A stretch of DNA of 64,000 bases from Alteribacillus sp. YIM 98480 (lineage in GTDB: Bacteria > Bacillota > Bacilli > Bacillales > Marinococcaceae). Position 1 is the first letter of the stretch. Each line of letters starts with the position of its first letter. The stretch lies in assembly GCF_009765375.1 (NCBI RefSeq), contig NZ_VTOK01000012.1, positions 62,001 through 126,000 on the forward strand. The letters are read 5' to 3'. Shown here piece by piece: positions 19,409 to 26,943 of the stretch. Below the pieces are notes generated by a model. It had not been told where the DNA came from, made no database searches, and saw only the letters and a program-made list of their open reading frames with translations. A program made the position numbers and the translations under genes.

Positions 19409-19945
19409 TCATTTATTATTCCATGCTGTAAAAAATATTTCTTTTTCATTACAAACAACATTCGTTACGAAGCAATGATTAGAAGAAGAGGAGAAAGTGT
19501 AAAACCAATTACTTATTTCTTCTAGCTTTTCAATTTCTCCTAGAAAATCAAACTCTAGAAAAGGTTTCTCCAAAGCATCAATCGTAATAAGTAACTTATT
19601 GTCAGCCCCTGGAATGAGTGATTGATCTAGAATATGAAGGAAGTTCGTTATTAAATCATACCATTCATTATCATAAACAGAGCAGCTTGTTGCATTATCT
19701 GTGACTTCTATATCTAAATTAAACATGCGGGAATACCAATTAAATGTTAGTAAATATGCCGCTGTTTTAGGTATTTCCAAACGTGTTAATCTGCTTTCGT
19801 GCTCTTTTTTCTGTATCGTTTTCTCCACTATTTCTTCTACTTTTCCATATCGTTCTAAAGTGATATTTCCCTTTATTATTTGTAAAACATTCATCCAATC
19901 ATGCCTAGAATGATTTAATAATTCTAATTCCTTTTTTGCATCCAC
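19409..19945 (-). CDS. spo0B: Spo0B, sporulation phosphorelay phosphotransferase
   Basis: Transfers phosphate from Spo0F to Spo0A in the sporulation phosphorelay. The 178-residue protein has the active-site His in [17 protein letters not shown] (His15 by this start) and a degenerate kinase-like C-terminal domain. The start is GTG, nine bases after GAGGAG. It is followed directly by obgE as in Bacillus. In B. subtilis rplU-ysxB-rpmA precede spo0B; here they are absent and spo0B appears to be first in its transcript. Confidence 0.88.
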   Translation of the reverse strand: MDAKKELELLNHSRHDWMNVLQIIKGNITLERYGKVEEIVEKTIQKKEHESRLTRLEIPKTAAYLLTFNWYSRMFNLDIEVTDNATSCSVYDNEWYDLITNFLHILDQSLIPGADNKLLITIDALEKPFLEFDFLGEIEKLEEISNWFYTFSSSSNHCFVTNVVCNEKEIFFTAWNNK

Positions 19946-19988
19946 TGCTTAGCACTCCTCATTATTTTGGCGTTTGAGGATAAACCAT

Positions 19989-19997
19989 ATTGTACCA
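19989..19997 (-). promoter_or_regulatory. extended -10 promoter of spo0B-obgE
   Basis: TGGTACAAT on the minus strand fits an extended -10 (TGnTATAAT with one change), about 45 bases before the GTG. The -35 region is only a T-run. Confidence 0.45.
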
Positions 19998-20131
19998 TAA
20001 CCAAAAAAACGGGCATAGACGTAATACATTTCTTATCCATTGCCAAGCTTTTTACGGTTTGTGCATATTATTTTGCACAACGGAAACGATAAATACCGTT
20101 AAACTCTACACCATTAAAATGGAGGGTTATT

Positions 20132-20392
20132 ATGCCACAACAAAATCAGCAAGTCCAACAAGCTCAGCAAGCTATTCAACAAGCTCAACAAAACATGCAA
20201 AATGCAGCTAATGATCCACAAAAACTTCAACAATCACAACAACAGCTTCAGCAAGCACAACAGCAGCTTCAACAAGCTCAGCAGCAGGTACAGCAGCAAG
20301 GCAACACACAAAACCAGCAGCAAATTCAACAAGCCCAGCAAGAATTGCAACAAGCACAACAACAACTTCAGCAAGCACAGCAGCAGGGTTAA
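20132..20392 (+). CDS. glutamine-rich mini-protein, unknown function
   Basis: An 86-residue protein in which over half of the residues are Gln and most others Ala, Leu or Asn, arranged in QQAQQQL-type heptads that could form a coiled coil. No family recognised; it does not resemble gamma-type SASP, though a spore or cell-surface role would suit the composition. It is credible as a gene because TGGAGGG lies six bases before the ATG and a strong terminator follows. A TGCATA and an ATAAATA element upstream could be part of a forespore promoter, but the spacing is not convincing. Confidence 0.65.
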   Translation: MPQQNQQVQQAQQAIQQAQQNMQNAANDPQKLQQSQQQLQQAQQQLQQAQQQVQQQGNTQNQQQIQQAQQELQQAQQQLQQAQQQG

Positions 20393-20420
20393 TCGACGTA
20401 AACAGTCAATACAAGTGATT

Positions 20421-20452
20421 AGGGTTCCCCAATTAAGCGGGGGACCCTTTTT
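20421..20452 (+). terminator. terminator of the glutamine-rich gene
   Basis: AGGGTTCCCC and GGGGGACCCT form a stem with an 8-base loop followed by TTTTT. Confidence 0.9.
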
Positions 20453-20570
20453 ATGGTAAGCTACCAGTTTTTAAAGAAAGGAGGTTGACATCAACCCTGC
20501 TGCCACATATACTAACAACATAAAACCTACTAAGTTTATATGAATTATAGAATCGGGCGGTGAAGACCCA

Positions 20571-21416
20571 ATGGCTGATGTCATTATAGATAATGTAGAA
20601 AAAACATTTTTCGATAAAGAAAACAAGTCATCATTTTCAGTTTTTAAGGATATTACAACTGAAATTAAATCAGGAGAATTTGTCTCCTTGTTAGGACCTT
20701 CAGGGTGCGGCAAGTCTACTCTTTTAAACATTATTGCCGGACTGGAACAACCGACAAACGGAAAAGTTAATGTAGGTACTAAAAAAGTAACAGAACCCGG
20801 ACCTGATCGCGGGGTTGTTTTTCAAGAATCTGCCCTAATGCCATGGCTGACGGTTTTAGATAACGTAATGTTTGGTCTCCGAAAGAAAATGAAAAAAGAA
20901 GAAGCAAAAGAAAGAGCCAAATACTTCTTAAAATTAGTTCATTTAAGTAAATTCATTGACTCTTACCCCCACGAACTTTCAGGTGGCATGAAACAACGCG
21001 TATCCATCGCAAGAACGCTTGCCTTGGATCCTGACATTCTTCTTATGGATGAACCTTTTGGAGCTTTAGATGAACAAACCCGTTCAATGCTTCATAAAGA
21101 AGTACAATACATCTGGGAGGAAACGCAGAAAACGGTAGTGTTCGTCACTCATAACATTCGCGAATCTATCCTCCTTTCTGATCGAATTGTATTAATGGGA
21201 ACCCGCCCGGGCAGGATTGTTGAAATATTTGATGTACCACTAGATAGACCAAGAAAACCGTCATCTAAACAATTTGGTGAGCTAGAAGAAAGAATTCAGC
21301 AAAAACTAGCAGGAGAAATTGAGAAAGTGATGAGAGAGGAGATGGGTGATGATTACAACAGTAAGAAGGGTGCTCTTCTTTATCATTCTGATCGCAACAT
21401 GGGAAATAATATATAG
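20571..21416 (+). CDS. ABC importer ATP-binding protein (SsuB/TauB/NrtD type)
   Basis: Cytoplasmic ATPase of a three-gene importer of the nitrate/sulfonate/taurine class. Walker A LGPSGCGKST (about 42-51), Q-loop VFQESALMPWLTV, signature LSGGMKQRVSIAR, Walker B ILLMDEPFGALDE and H-loop VTHN are all present, and FGALDEQTR is typical of this class. GGTGAAG stands five bases before the ATG. Its last 68 bases overlap the permease gene, giving a C-terminal tail (about 23 residues) that is probably not conserved. A good ribosome-site-like AAAGGAGG at 20477-20484 lies 87 bases upstream without an evident frame. Confidence 0.92.
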   Translation: MADVIIDNVEKTFFDKENKSSFSVFKDITTEIKSGEFVSLLGPSGCGKSTLLNIIAGLEQPTNGKVNVGTKKVTEPGPDRGVVFQESALMPWLTVLDNVMFGLRKKMKKEEAKERAKYFLKLVHLSKFIDSYPHELSGGMKQRVSIARTLALDPDILLMDEPFGALDEQTRSMLHKEVQYIWEETQKTVVFVTHNIRESILLSDRIVLMGTRPGRIVEIFDVPLDRPRKPSSKQFGELEERIQQKLAGEIEKVMREEMGDDYNSKKGALLYHSDRNMGNNI

Positions 21417-22116
21417 GATTAATTTATCGCTTCAATTTTTTCCAGGTACAGGATTTCCATCACCCTTTAATTCAGTAAACGAACTTTACATTGGCTTTTT
21501 CGAGACAGGTATATTAACAGAAGCACTTACCACAAGCATTCAAAGATTAATAATCGGATTTATCATTGCGGTTATTATAGGCACAGCTCTTGGTCTTTTG
21601 TTAGCTCGGTCCAAAATTGCTGATGAAACGCTTGGTTCCCTTGTGATTGCTCTTCAATCCATTCCTAGTATTGTTTGGCTGCCAATCATGTTAATGTTAT
21701 TTGGTACCGGTACGCTTTCTATTGTCATGATCGTCACTTTAGGAGGAACATGGGTTATGACCTCTAATATGAGGCTTGGCATTAAATCCGTTCAGCCTAT
21801 TTTGATTAGAGCTGCCAGAACATTAGGATATAAAGGATCTGAACTTGTGTGGCGTGTTATGATTCCAGCAGCTGTTCCATCTTTTTTATCAGGAACGAGA
21901 CTAGCTTGGGCTTTTGCTTGGAGAGCATTGATGGCAGCCGAATTGATAGGAACAGGCGGTTTAGGGCGCACCTTAATGGACGCTAGAGATTTCTATAATA
22001 TGGATTTAGTTATCGCTATTATGATTATCATCGCAACAATCGGTCTCATTATGGAGTATGTTATTTTTGATCGTATAGAAAGAAAAGTATTTTCACGCTG
22101 GGGATTGTCTTCTTAA
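21349..22116 (+). CDS. ABC importer permease (SsuC/TauC/NrtB type)
   Basis: A 255-residue inner-membrane permease with about six helices and the BPD_transp_1 domain. The ATPase-contact EAA loop reads AARTLGYKGSELVWRV followed by MIPAAVPSFLSGTRL. GAGGAG lies seven bases before the ATG at 21349; the GTG at 21346 is only four bases away and less likely. It overlaps the ATPase gene by 68 bases. Partner of the flanking ATPase and binding protein. Confidence 0.92.
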   Translation: MITTVRRVLFFIILIATWEIIYRINLSLQFFPGTGFPSPFNSVNELYIGFFETGILTEALTTSIQRLIIGFIIAVIIGTALGLLLARSKIADETLGSLVIALQSIPSIVWLPIMLMLFGTGTLSIVMIVTLGGTWVMTSNMRLGIKSVQPILIRAARTLGYKGSELVWRVMIPAAVPSFLSGTRLAWAFAWRALMAAELIGTGGLGRTLMDARDFYNMDLVIAIMIIIATIGLIMEYVIFDRIERKVFSRWGLSS

Positions 22117-22145
22117 AACATAATTATTAAAAGGGAGAGGTTAAC

Positions 22146-23165
22146 ATGAAAAAATGGGTTCTTACTACCCTCATATCCATAGCCGTGTTAGGACTAACTG
22201 CTTGCGGCGGCGGGGATTCTGTTTCAGGTGACGGAGAAAACAATGGCGGGGAGATTAATATAGGTTACTTTCCTAACTTGGACCATGCTGCAGGTATCAT
22301 TGGAAAACAAGAAGGTATTTTCGAAGAAGAACTAGAAGGAACAGACGTAGAATTTACTAACTTTCCAAATGGCAACGATTTTATTGAAGCTCTTGACGCT
22401 GGTGATTTAGATATTGGTTATGTTGGTCCGGGACCTGCTATTAATTATCATTTAAGCGGTGGAGATATCAAAATACTAAGCGGTGCCGCAAACGGCGCTA
22501 CTCTGATTGTTTCAAGTGAGGAATCTGGAATTGAGTCCTTAGATGATTTTGATGGAAAGTCTTTTTGCACCCCCGGAAACGGCTGTACCCATAACGTCCA
22601 GTTAGAAATTATGCTTCAAGAACTTGGTATGGAATCAAATCGAGTAGGCGGAACAGTCGAACACCAATCACGTGTGGATCCAGCTTCTATGATGGTTCGC
22701 TTTGAACAAGGGGAAGTCGATGCTGCTGCTGCTCCTGAACCATGGGGAACCTATCTTGTCGAGGAATTAAATGCAAATGTTGTTACAGAGTGGAATGAAG
22801 TGTTTCTTGGAGAAACGCTACCAAGCGTTGTCCTAGTAACATCTGAAGAATTTATGGAAGAAAATCCTGAGAAAGTTAGAAGTGTTCTAGCTGCTCATGA
22901 AAAAGCGGTGGCTTTTACAGGAGATAACGAAGAAGAAACGCTCGATTCTGTTAACGATCTTGTATATGAACTTTCCCAAACTCAATTTTCAGACGATGTA
23001 CTGCAAAACGCATGGGAGCGTATGAATATTACCACAGAAGTTTCTGCAGATGCTCTTCAATCTTGGGCCGATGCATCTTATGACCTTGGCTTTATTGAAG
23101 AAGAACCAGACTTAGAGGGACTTGTTGATACTTCATTATTAGAAGAAGTAGAAGAGGAAGAATAA
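22146..23165 (+). CDS. ABC importer solute-binding lipoprotein (SsuA/TauA/NMT1-like)
   Basis: Extracellular substrate-binding protein anchored by a lipid (signal peptide ending LGLTAC, Cys20). The mature 320 residues have the NMT1/SsuA-like fold: INIGYFPNLDHAAGIIGKQE at the start, LDIGYVGPGPAINYH near 90, then EPWGTYLVEEL. Two cysteines in SFCTPGNGCTHN might form a disulfide. The protein is strongly acidic and ends in EEVEEEE. Substrate is not determined; nitrate, sulfonates, taurine or other small organics are possible, and no catabolic gene is adjacent. GGGAGAGG precedes the ATG. Confidence 0.9.
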   Translation: MKKWVLTTLISIAVLGLTACGGGDSVSGDGENNGGEINIGYFPNLDHAAGIIGKQEGIFEEELEGTDVEFTNFPNGNDFIEALDAGDLDIGYVGPGPAINYHLSGGDIKILSGAANGATLIVSSEESGIESLDDFDGKSFCTPGNGCTHNVQLEIMLQELGMESNRVGGTVEHQSRVDPASMMVRFEQGEVDAAAAPEPWGTYLVEELNANVVTEWNEVFLGETLPSVVLVTSEEFMEENPEKVRSVLAAHEKAVAFTGDNEEETLDSVNDLVYELSQTQFSDDVLQNAWERMNITTEVSADALQSWADASYDLGFIEEEPDLEGLVDTSLLEEVEEEE

Positions 23166-23176
23166 AAGAATCGAAT

Positions 23177-23340
23177 AAGAAAAGCGTAAGCGCCTTGCTC
23201 ACGAGCGACAAGTCCTGGAGGGTCGGCATATGGAAAGCTGATCTTTGCTTTCCATTGACGAACCGAAGGAATCTCAAGCGAGTAGGCGCTTGCGCTAGAC
23301 ATGTAAAACGCCTAATATTTATAATTTCTTACCTTTTTAA
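23177..23340. repeat. repeat family 1, copy at 23.2 kb
   Basis: Starts AAGAAAAGCGTAAGCGCC, with an internal perfect hairpin GGAAAGC/GCTTTCC (8-base loop), and ends GGCGCTTGCGCTAGACATG followed by TATTTATAATTTCTTACC. The GCGCC and GGCGC ends can pair, making a branched fold. It sits directly behind the hemY terminator. Confidence 0.85.
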
Positions 23341-23341
23341 A

Positions 23342-23383
23342 AAAACCACCTACCCTGCTTCAAAAGCAGGGTTGGGTGGTTTT
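23342..23383. terminator. bidirectional terminator between the ABC operon and hemY
   Basis: AACCACC(T)ACCCTGCTT pairs with AGCAGGGT(T)GGGTGGTT, flanked by A- and T-runs; the hemY stop codon abuts its right side. Confidence 0.9.
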
Positions 23384-24773
23384 ATTTTTCATTTATGGAT
23401 GTTAACAAGTGATGGATAACATCTTCTCCCTGGTTGATACAATCCGGTAAGCCAACACCTTCATAGGCTGCTCCAGCAACAAACACACCAGGGTATGAAG
23501 ATTGAATTGTTTTTTTTATTTTATCCATTCGGTTTGCATGGTCTACTTCATATTGAGGCATTGAATTGCGCCAGCGTGTAATCTTGTAATATTCAGGGCG
23601 TCCGCTCACTTCCATTACTTTATTTAAATCTTTTAGTACGGCTTCAATGATACGCTCATCATCTTCTTCCACAATACTTTCTCCTCCTGGTTTCCCTACG
23701 TAACAGCGAAGAAGAGCTTTCCCATTTGGCGCAGTATGCTCCCATTTTAAATGAGTCCATGTACAAGCAGTTATCGTATAATTACTTTTTTTAGATACAA
23801 CAAATCCTGTTCCATTAAAACCCTCTGGAATTTGGTTCTCGTCAAAAGCCATTGCTACAGTAGCCACTGATGTAGAAGGAATCGAAGAAAATAAATGCTG
23901 GATGTCCTTATCATTAAAGAGCTTCGCATTGACATAAGGCGGGGTTGCCAAAATTACTCTATCGTAAATTTTTGAACGACCGTCTTTAAATAACAGTTTA
24001 TATCGACTCTCTTCTGGTACAATTTGCTCCAATGTTTTGTTTTTATAAACAGCATCTTCGTCTAAATGGTTTTCTAGCCCATCCACCAGCGATTGAAGAC
24101 CATTCCTTAATGTTTGAAATGCTCCTGTCTTCTTTTCTTGCGGATTTTCCAGAGGCCTGGATGCCTTCATCCCGAGAATTAAGCTGCGATGTTTTTGCTC
24201 GACTTGGTGAAACTGAGGAAAGGTTGATTGCAAGCTTAAACGGTCAATATCCCCGGCATAAATACCTGAGAGAAGCGGCTCAATGAGATTATCGACAACT
24301 TCACTGCCCAGACGGCGTCGAAAAAAACTGCCCAAAGATTGATCAATATTAGTACTGCTTTTTGGCAAAAAGAGGTCTAAGGCTGCTCTTGTCTTACCAG
24401 CAGGCGAAAAAAGACTTGTTGTCAAAAATGGACCAAGCTTTGTCGGAATTCCCATTATAGCTCCACCAGGAATAGGATGGAGCGTTTGGCCTTTCAACAC
24501 ATACGCTTTCCCTGCATTATTATAGATGAGTTCATGCTCAAGTCCTACTTCTTTAGCTAATTTTGCAGCGCTCTCTTTTCTTGCTAAAAAAGAATCTGGT
24601 CCTTGCTCAATGATAAAACCATTATGATAATCTGTTTTTATTTTTCCGCCAAGTTTACTAGAACTTTCATATAAATGATACTCTATATTGATGTTTTGAC
24701 TCATCGTTTCTTTTTGTAAATAATAAGCAGCGGTCAGCCCAGTTATCCCACCGCCAATGATTGCTACTTTCAT
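23382..24773 (-). CDS. hemY: Coproporphyrinogen III / protoporphyrinogen oxidase
   Basis: FAD enzyme oxidising the porphyrinogen in haem synthesis; in Gram-positives it works mainly on coproporphyrinogen III (CgoX). The 463-residue chain has the N-terminal FAD motif VAIIGGGITGLTAAYYL, the KLGGKIKTDYHNGFIIEQGP region typical of the family, and the C-terminal FAD motif FVAGAAYEGVGLPDCINQG. GGGGAA precedes the ATG. Last gene of the hemE-hemH-hemY operon; separated from hemH by 18 bases. Confidence 0.95.
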   Translation of the reverse strand: MKVAIIGGGITGLTAAYYLQKETMSQNINIEYHLYESSSKLGGKIKTDYHNGFIIEQGPDSFLARKESAAKLAKEVGLEHELIYNNAGKAYVLKGQTLHPIPGGAIMGIPTKLGPFLTTSLFSPAGKTRAALDLFLPKSSTNIDQSLGSFFRRRLGSEVVDNLIEPLLSGIYAGDIDRLSLQSTFPQFHQVEQKHRSLILGMKASRPLENPQEKKTGAFQTLRNGLQSLVDGLENHLDEDAVYKNKTLEQIVPEESRYKLLFKDGRSKIYDRVILATPPYVNAKLFNDKDIQHLFSSIPSTSVATVAMAFDENQIPEGFNGTGFVVSKKSNYTITACTWTHLKWEHTAPNGKALLRCYVGKPGGESIVEEDDERIIEAVLKDLNKVMEVSGRPEYYKITRWRNSMPQYEVDHANRMDKIKKTIQSSYPGVFVAGAAYEGVGLPDCINQGEDVIHHLLTSINEK

Positions 24774-24791
24774 AATATATTCCCCGTTTGC

Positions 24792-25721
24792 TTAAACAGT
24801 CTTTTCATTCATCTTTTTTGTAATAACATCAGCAAGAGCTTCAATAAAATCAGGATGTGCATTTGGCATGTCAGGTCGGTAATAAGAAGCCCCTACTTCA
24901 TCACAAGCCTCTTTGCATTCCACGTCATTATCAAACAATACTTCCAAGTGATCTGCCACAAATCCTACAGGACAGTAGACAAAAGAAGTGTATCCATATT
25001 TACTATGAAGTTCTTTTGTTAAATCTTGTACATCAGGTCCAAGCCATGGATCTGGTGTATTCCCTTCACTTTGCCAGCCAATGGCATAATGTGGCACATG
25101 AGCTTTTTCAGCAATCCATTTAGCTGTATTTTCTAACTGTTCAGGGTAAGGGTCCCCCGCCTGAATAATTTTCTCTGGCAGGCTGTGTGCTGAAAAAATC
25201 ACACATGATTTTTCCTCGTTTTCTGTTTTTTCCATTGTATCTTTCAACTGCTTTACCCAAAAGTCAATAAACTTTGGTTCATCATACCAGCTTTCTACAG
25301 AATGAATAACAGGTCCGTTTATTTTTTTCGTCTCTTCTTTAGCTCGTCCATTATAAGATTTAATGCTGAACGTAGAGAAATGCGGGGCTAGTACAATGCT
25401 GTATGCTTCTTCAATACCGTCTTCTTTCATTTTTTGGACTGCGTCCTCAATAAATGGATCAATATGCTTTAAACCTAAATACCAATGAAACTCTAGATCA
25501 TCGTAACGTTCATTCAAACGGTCTTTTAAGCTTTCTCCTTGATTGTTAGTTATTTTAGCTAGAGGAGAAATTCCTCCTATAGCTTCATACCGAGAAATTA
25601 AATCCTGTAATGCTTCTTCAGACGGCTTTCTTCCTCTTCTTATATGTGTATAGTAAGGCTCCACTTCATCTAAATTTCTGGGAGTACCGTAAGCCATTAC
25701 TAGTAATCCTATTTTTTTCAC
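24792..25721 (-). CDS. hemH: Coproporphyrin ferrochelatase
   Basis: Inserts iron into coproporphyrin III. The 309-residue chain has [20 protein letters not shown] at the N-terminus, the catalytic His in [10 protein letters not shown] (about 183), and the conserved acidic segment [16 protein letters not shown] (about 260). The frame is open upstream into hemE, but the GTG at 25721, seven bases after GGGAGG located at the end of hemE, gives the expected length (about 310 in B. subtilis). Translation is likely coupled to hemE. Confidence 0.96.
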   Translation of the reverse strand: MKKIGLLVMAYGTPRNLDEVEPYYTHIRRGRKPSEEALQDLISRYEAIGGISPLAKITNNQGESLKDRLNERYDDLEFHWYLGLKHIDPFIEDAVQKMKEDGIEEAYSIVLAPHFSTFSIKSYNGRAKEETKKINGPVIHSVESWYDEPKFIDFWVKQLKDTMEKTENEEKSCVIFSAHSLPEKIIQAGDPYPEQLENTAKWIAEKAHVPHYAIGWQSEGNTPDPWLGPDVQDLTKELHSKYGYTSFVYCPVGFVADHLEVLFDNDVECKEACDEVGASYYRPDMPNAHPDFIEALADVITKKMNEKTV

Positions 25722-25725
25722 GTTT

Positions 25726-26769
25726 TTACCTCCCAATTTTATTAGTGTACTCATGAACAAATGCAGTTAGCCGCTTCAATGTATCTGGATCTACTTCTGG
25801 GAAGACGCCGTGACCGAGGTTAAAAACAAAACCCTTTTCTTGCATGCCTGCATCAAGGATAGGCTTCACTTTATTTTCTATAACATCCCAAGGTGCCAAT
25901 AGAATCGATGGATCTAAATTCCCTTGTAAAGATTTTGTAACTCCGATCTGTCTAGCTTCAGAAATAGAAGTTCGCCAATCCAGGCCGATAATTTGTAATG
26001 AAAAATCGTTCCAATCCTGCAGAAGGTGACCAGCCCCAACTCCAAACATACTTAATGGAACTTCTTCTTTTTGTATTGTTTCAAAGATTCGCTTCATAAC
26101 CGGCTTTACATAAAACCGATAATCTTCCGCATTTAAAGCCCCTACCCATGAGTCAAATATTTGAATAGCTTGAGCTCCTGCTTTTATTTGAGAGGAGACG
26201 TAGCGAATCGTCATATCTCCTAATTTATCCATAAGAGCAAACCAGGCATTGGGTTTTGAATACATAAAAGCTTTGGTTTTATGATAATTTTTAGAAGGCC
26301 CGCCTTCAATCATATAGCTTGCCAATGTGAATGGTGCTCCGCTAAAACTAATTAATGGTACATTCAGTTGTTCTCTCAACAGTTTAATTGTATCTAGTAC
26401 GTAGGGCACTTCTTTTTCAGGATCAATATTTCCCAGCTTTTCAACATCTTTTGGTTGTGTTATTGGATTATTAATAACTGGCCCGACGCCCGGTTTTATA
26501 TCTACATCTACTCCAATAGACGGAAGTGGCGTCATGATGTCTTTGTACAGAATCGCAGCATCATTATCATATTGATCCACTGGTAGTTTTGTCACATAAG
26601 CACAAAGTTCAGGATCATGGGTAATGTCAAATAAAGAATATTTCTCTTTTAGTTTTCTATATTCAGGCTGAGAACGACCTGCTTGTCTCATATACCACAC
26701 AGGAATGTGATCTGTATTTTGTCCATAAGCAGCCCTCAAAAAATTATCGTTAAATGCTTCTTCACCCAT
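25726..26769 (-). CDS. hemE: Uroporphyrinogen decarboxylase
   Basis: Removes four acetate carboxyls from uroporphyrinogen III to give coproporphyrinogen III, the substrate of HemY. The 347-residue TIM-barrel protein has the active-site loop [16 protein letters not shown] (about 25-40), the catalytic Asp in [10 protein letters not shown], and the C-terminal [20 protein letters not shown] is nine bases from the ATG at 26769 but only three from the TTG at 26775, so the ATG is preferred. First gene of hemEHY. Confidence 0.96.
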   Translation of the reverse strand: MGEEAFNDNFLRAAYGQNTDHIPVWYMRQAGRSQPEYRKLKEKYSLFDITHDPELCAYVTKLPVDQYDNDAAILYKDIMTPLPSIGVDVDIKPGVGPVINNPITQPKDVEKLGNIDPEKEVPYVLDTIKLLREQLNVPLISFSGAPFTLASYMIEGGPSKNYHKTKAFMYSKPNAWFALMDKLGDMTIRYVSSQIKAGAQAIQIFDSWVGALNAEDYRFYVKPVMKRIFETIQKEEVPLSMFGVGAGHLLQDWNDFSLQIIGLDWRTSISEARQIGVTKSLQGNLDPSILLAPWDVIENKVKPILDAGMQEKGFVFNLGHGVFPEVDPDTLKRLTAFVHEYTNKIGR

Positions 26770-26906
26770 AGCCAAGCACTCCTTTAATCTAATACGCTTG
26801 CAAACGTTATATAAATTATATCTTTATTATTTCCATACCCTTTTTACCATACTCTTCTCTTATTGTCATGTACAGTACTCACAGACTTTGTTCATAAAAT
26901 AGAAAG

Positions 26907-26935
26907 AAAAAAAGGACTGTGCCTTAACACAGCCC
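26907..26935 (-). terminator. terminator of pbpF
   Basis: GGCTGTG and CACAGTCC form a stem with a six-base loop, followed by a run of seven Ts, just after the pbpF stop. Confidence 0.9.
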
Positions 26936-26943
26936 CATTCATC

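Noticed and set aside
23195-23419. Plus-strand frame across the repeat and hemY terminator, and the similar one at 58180-58362
   Set aside because: Both encode the same nonsense phrase through the repeat tail (FIISYL); not a gene family.
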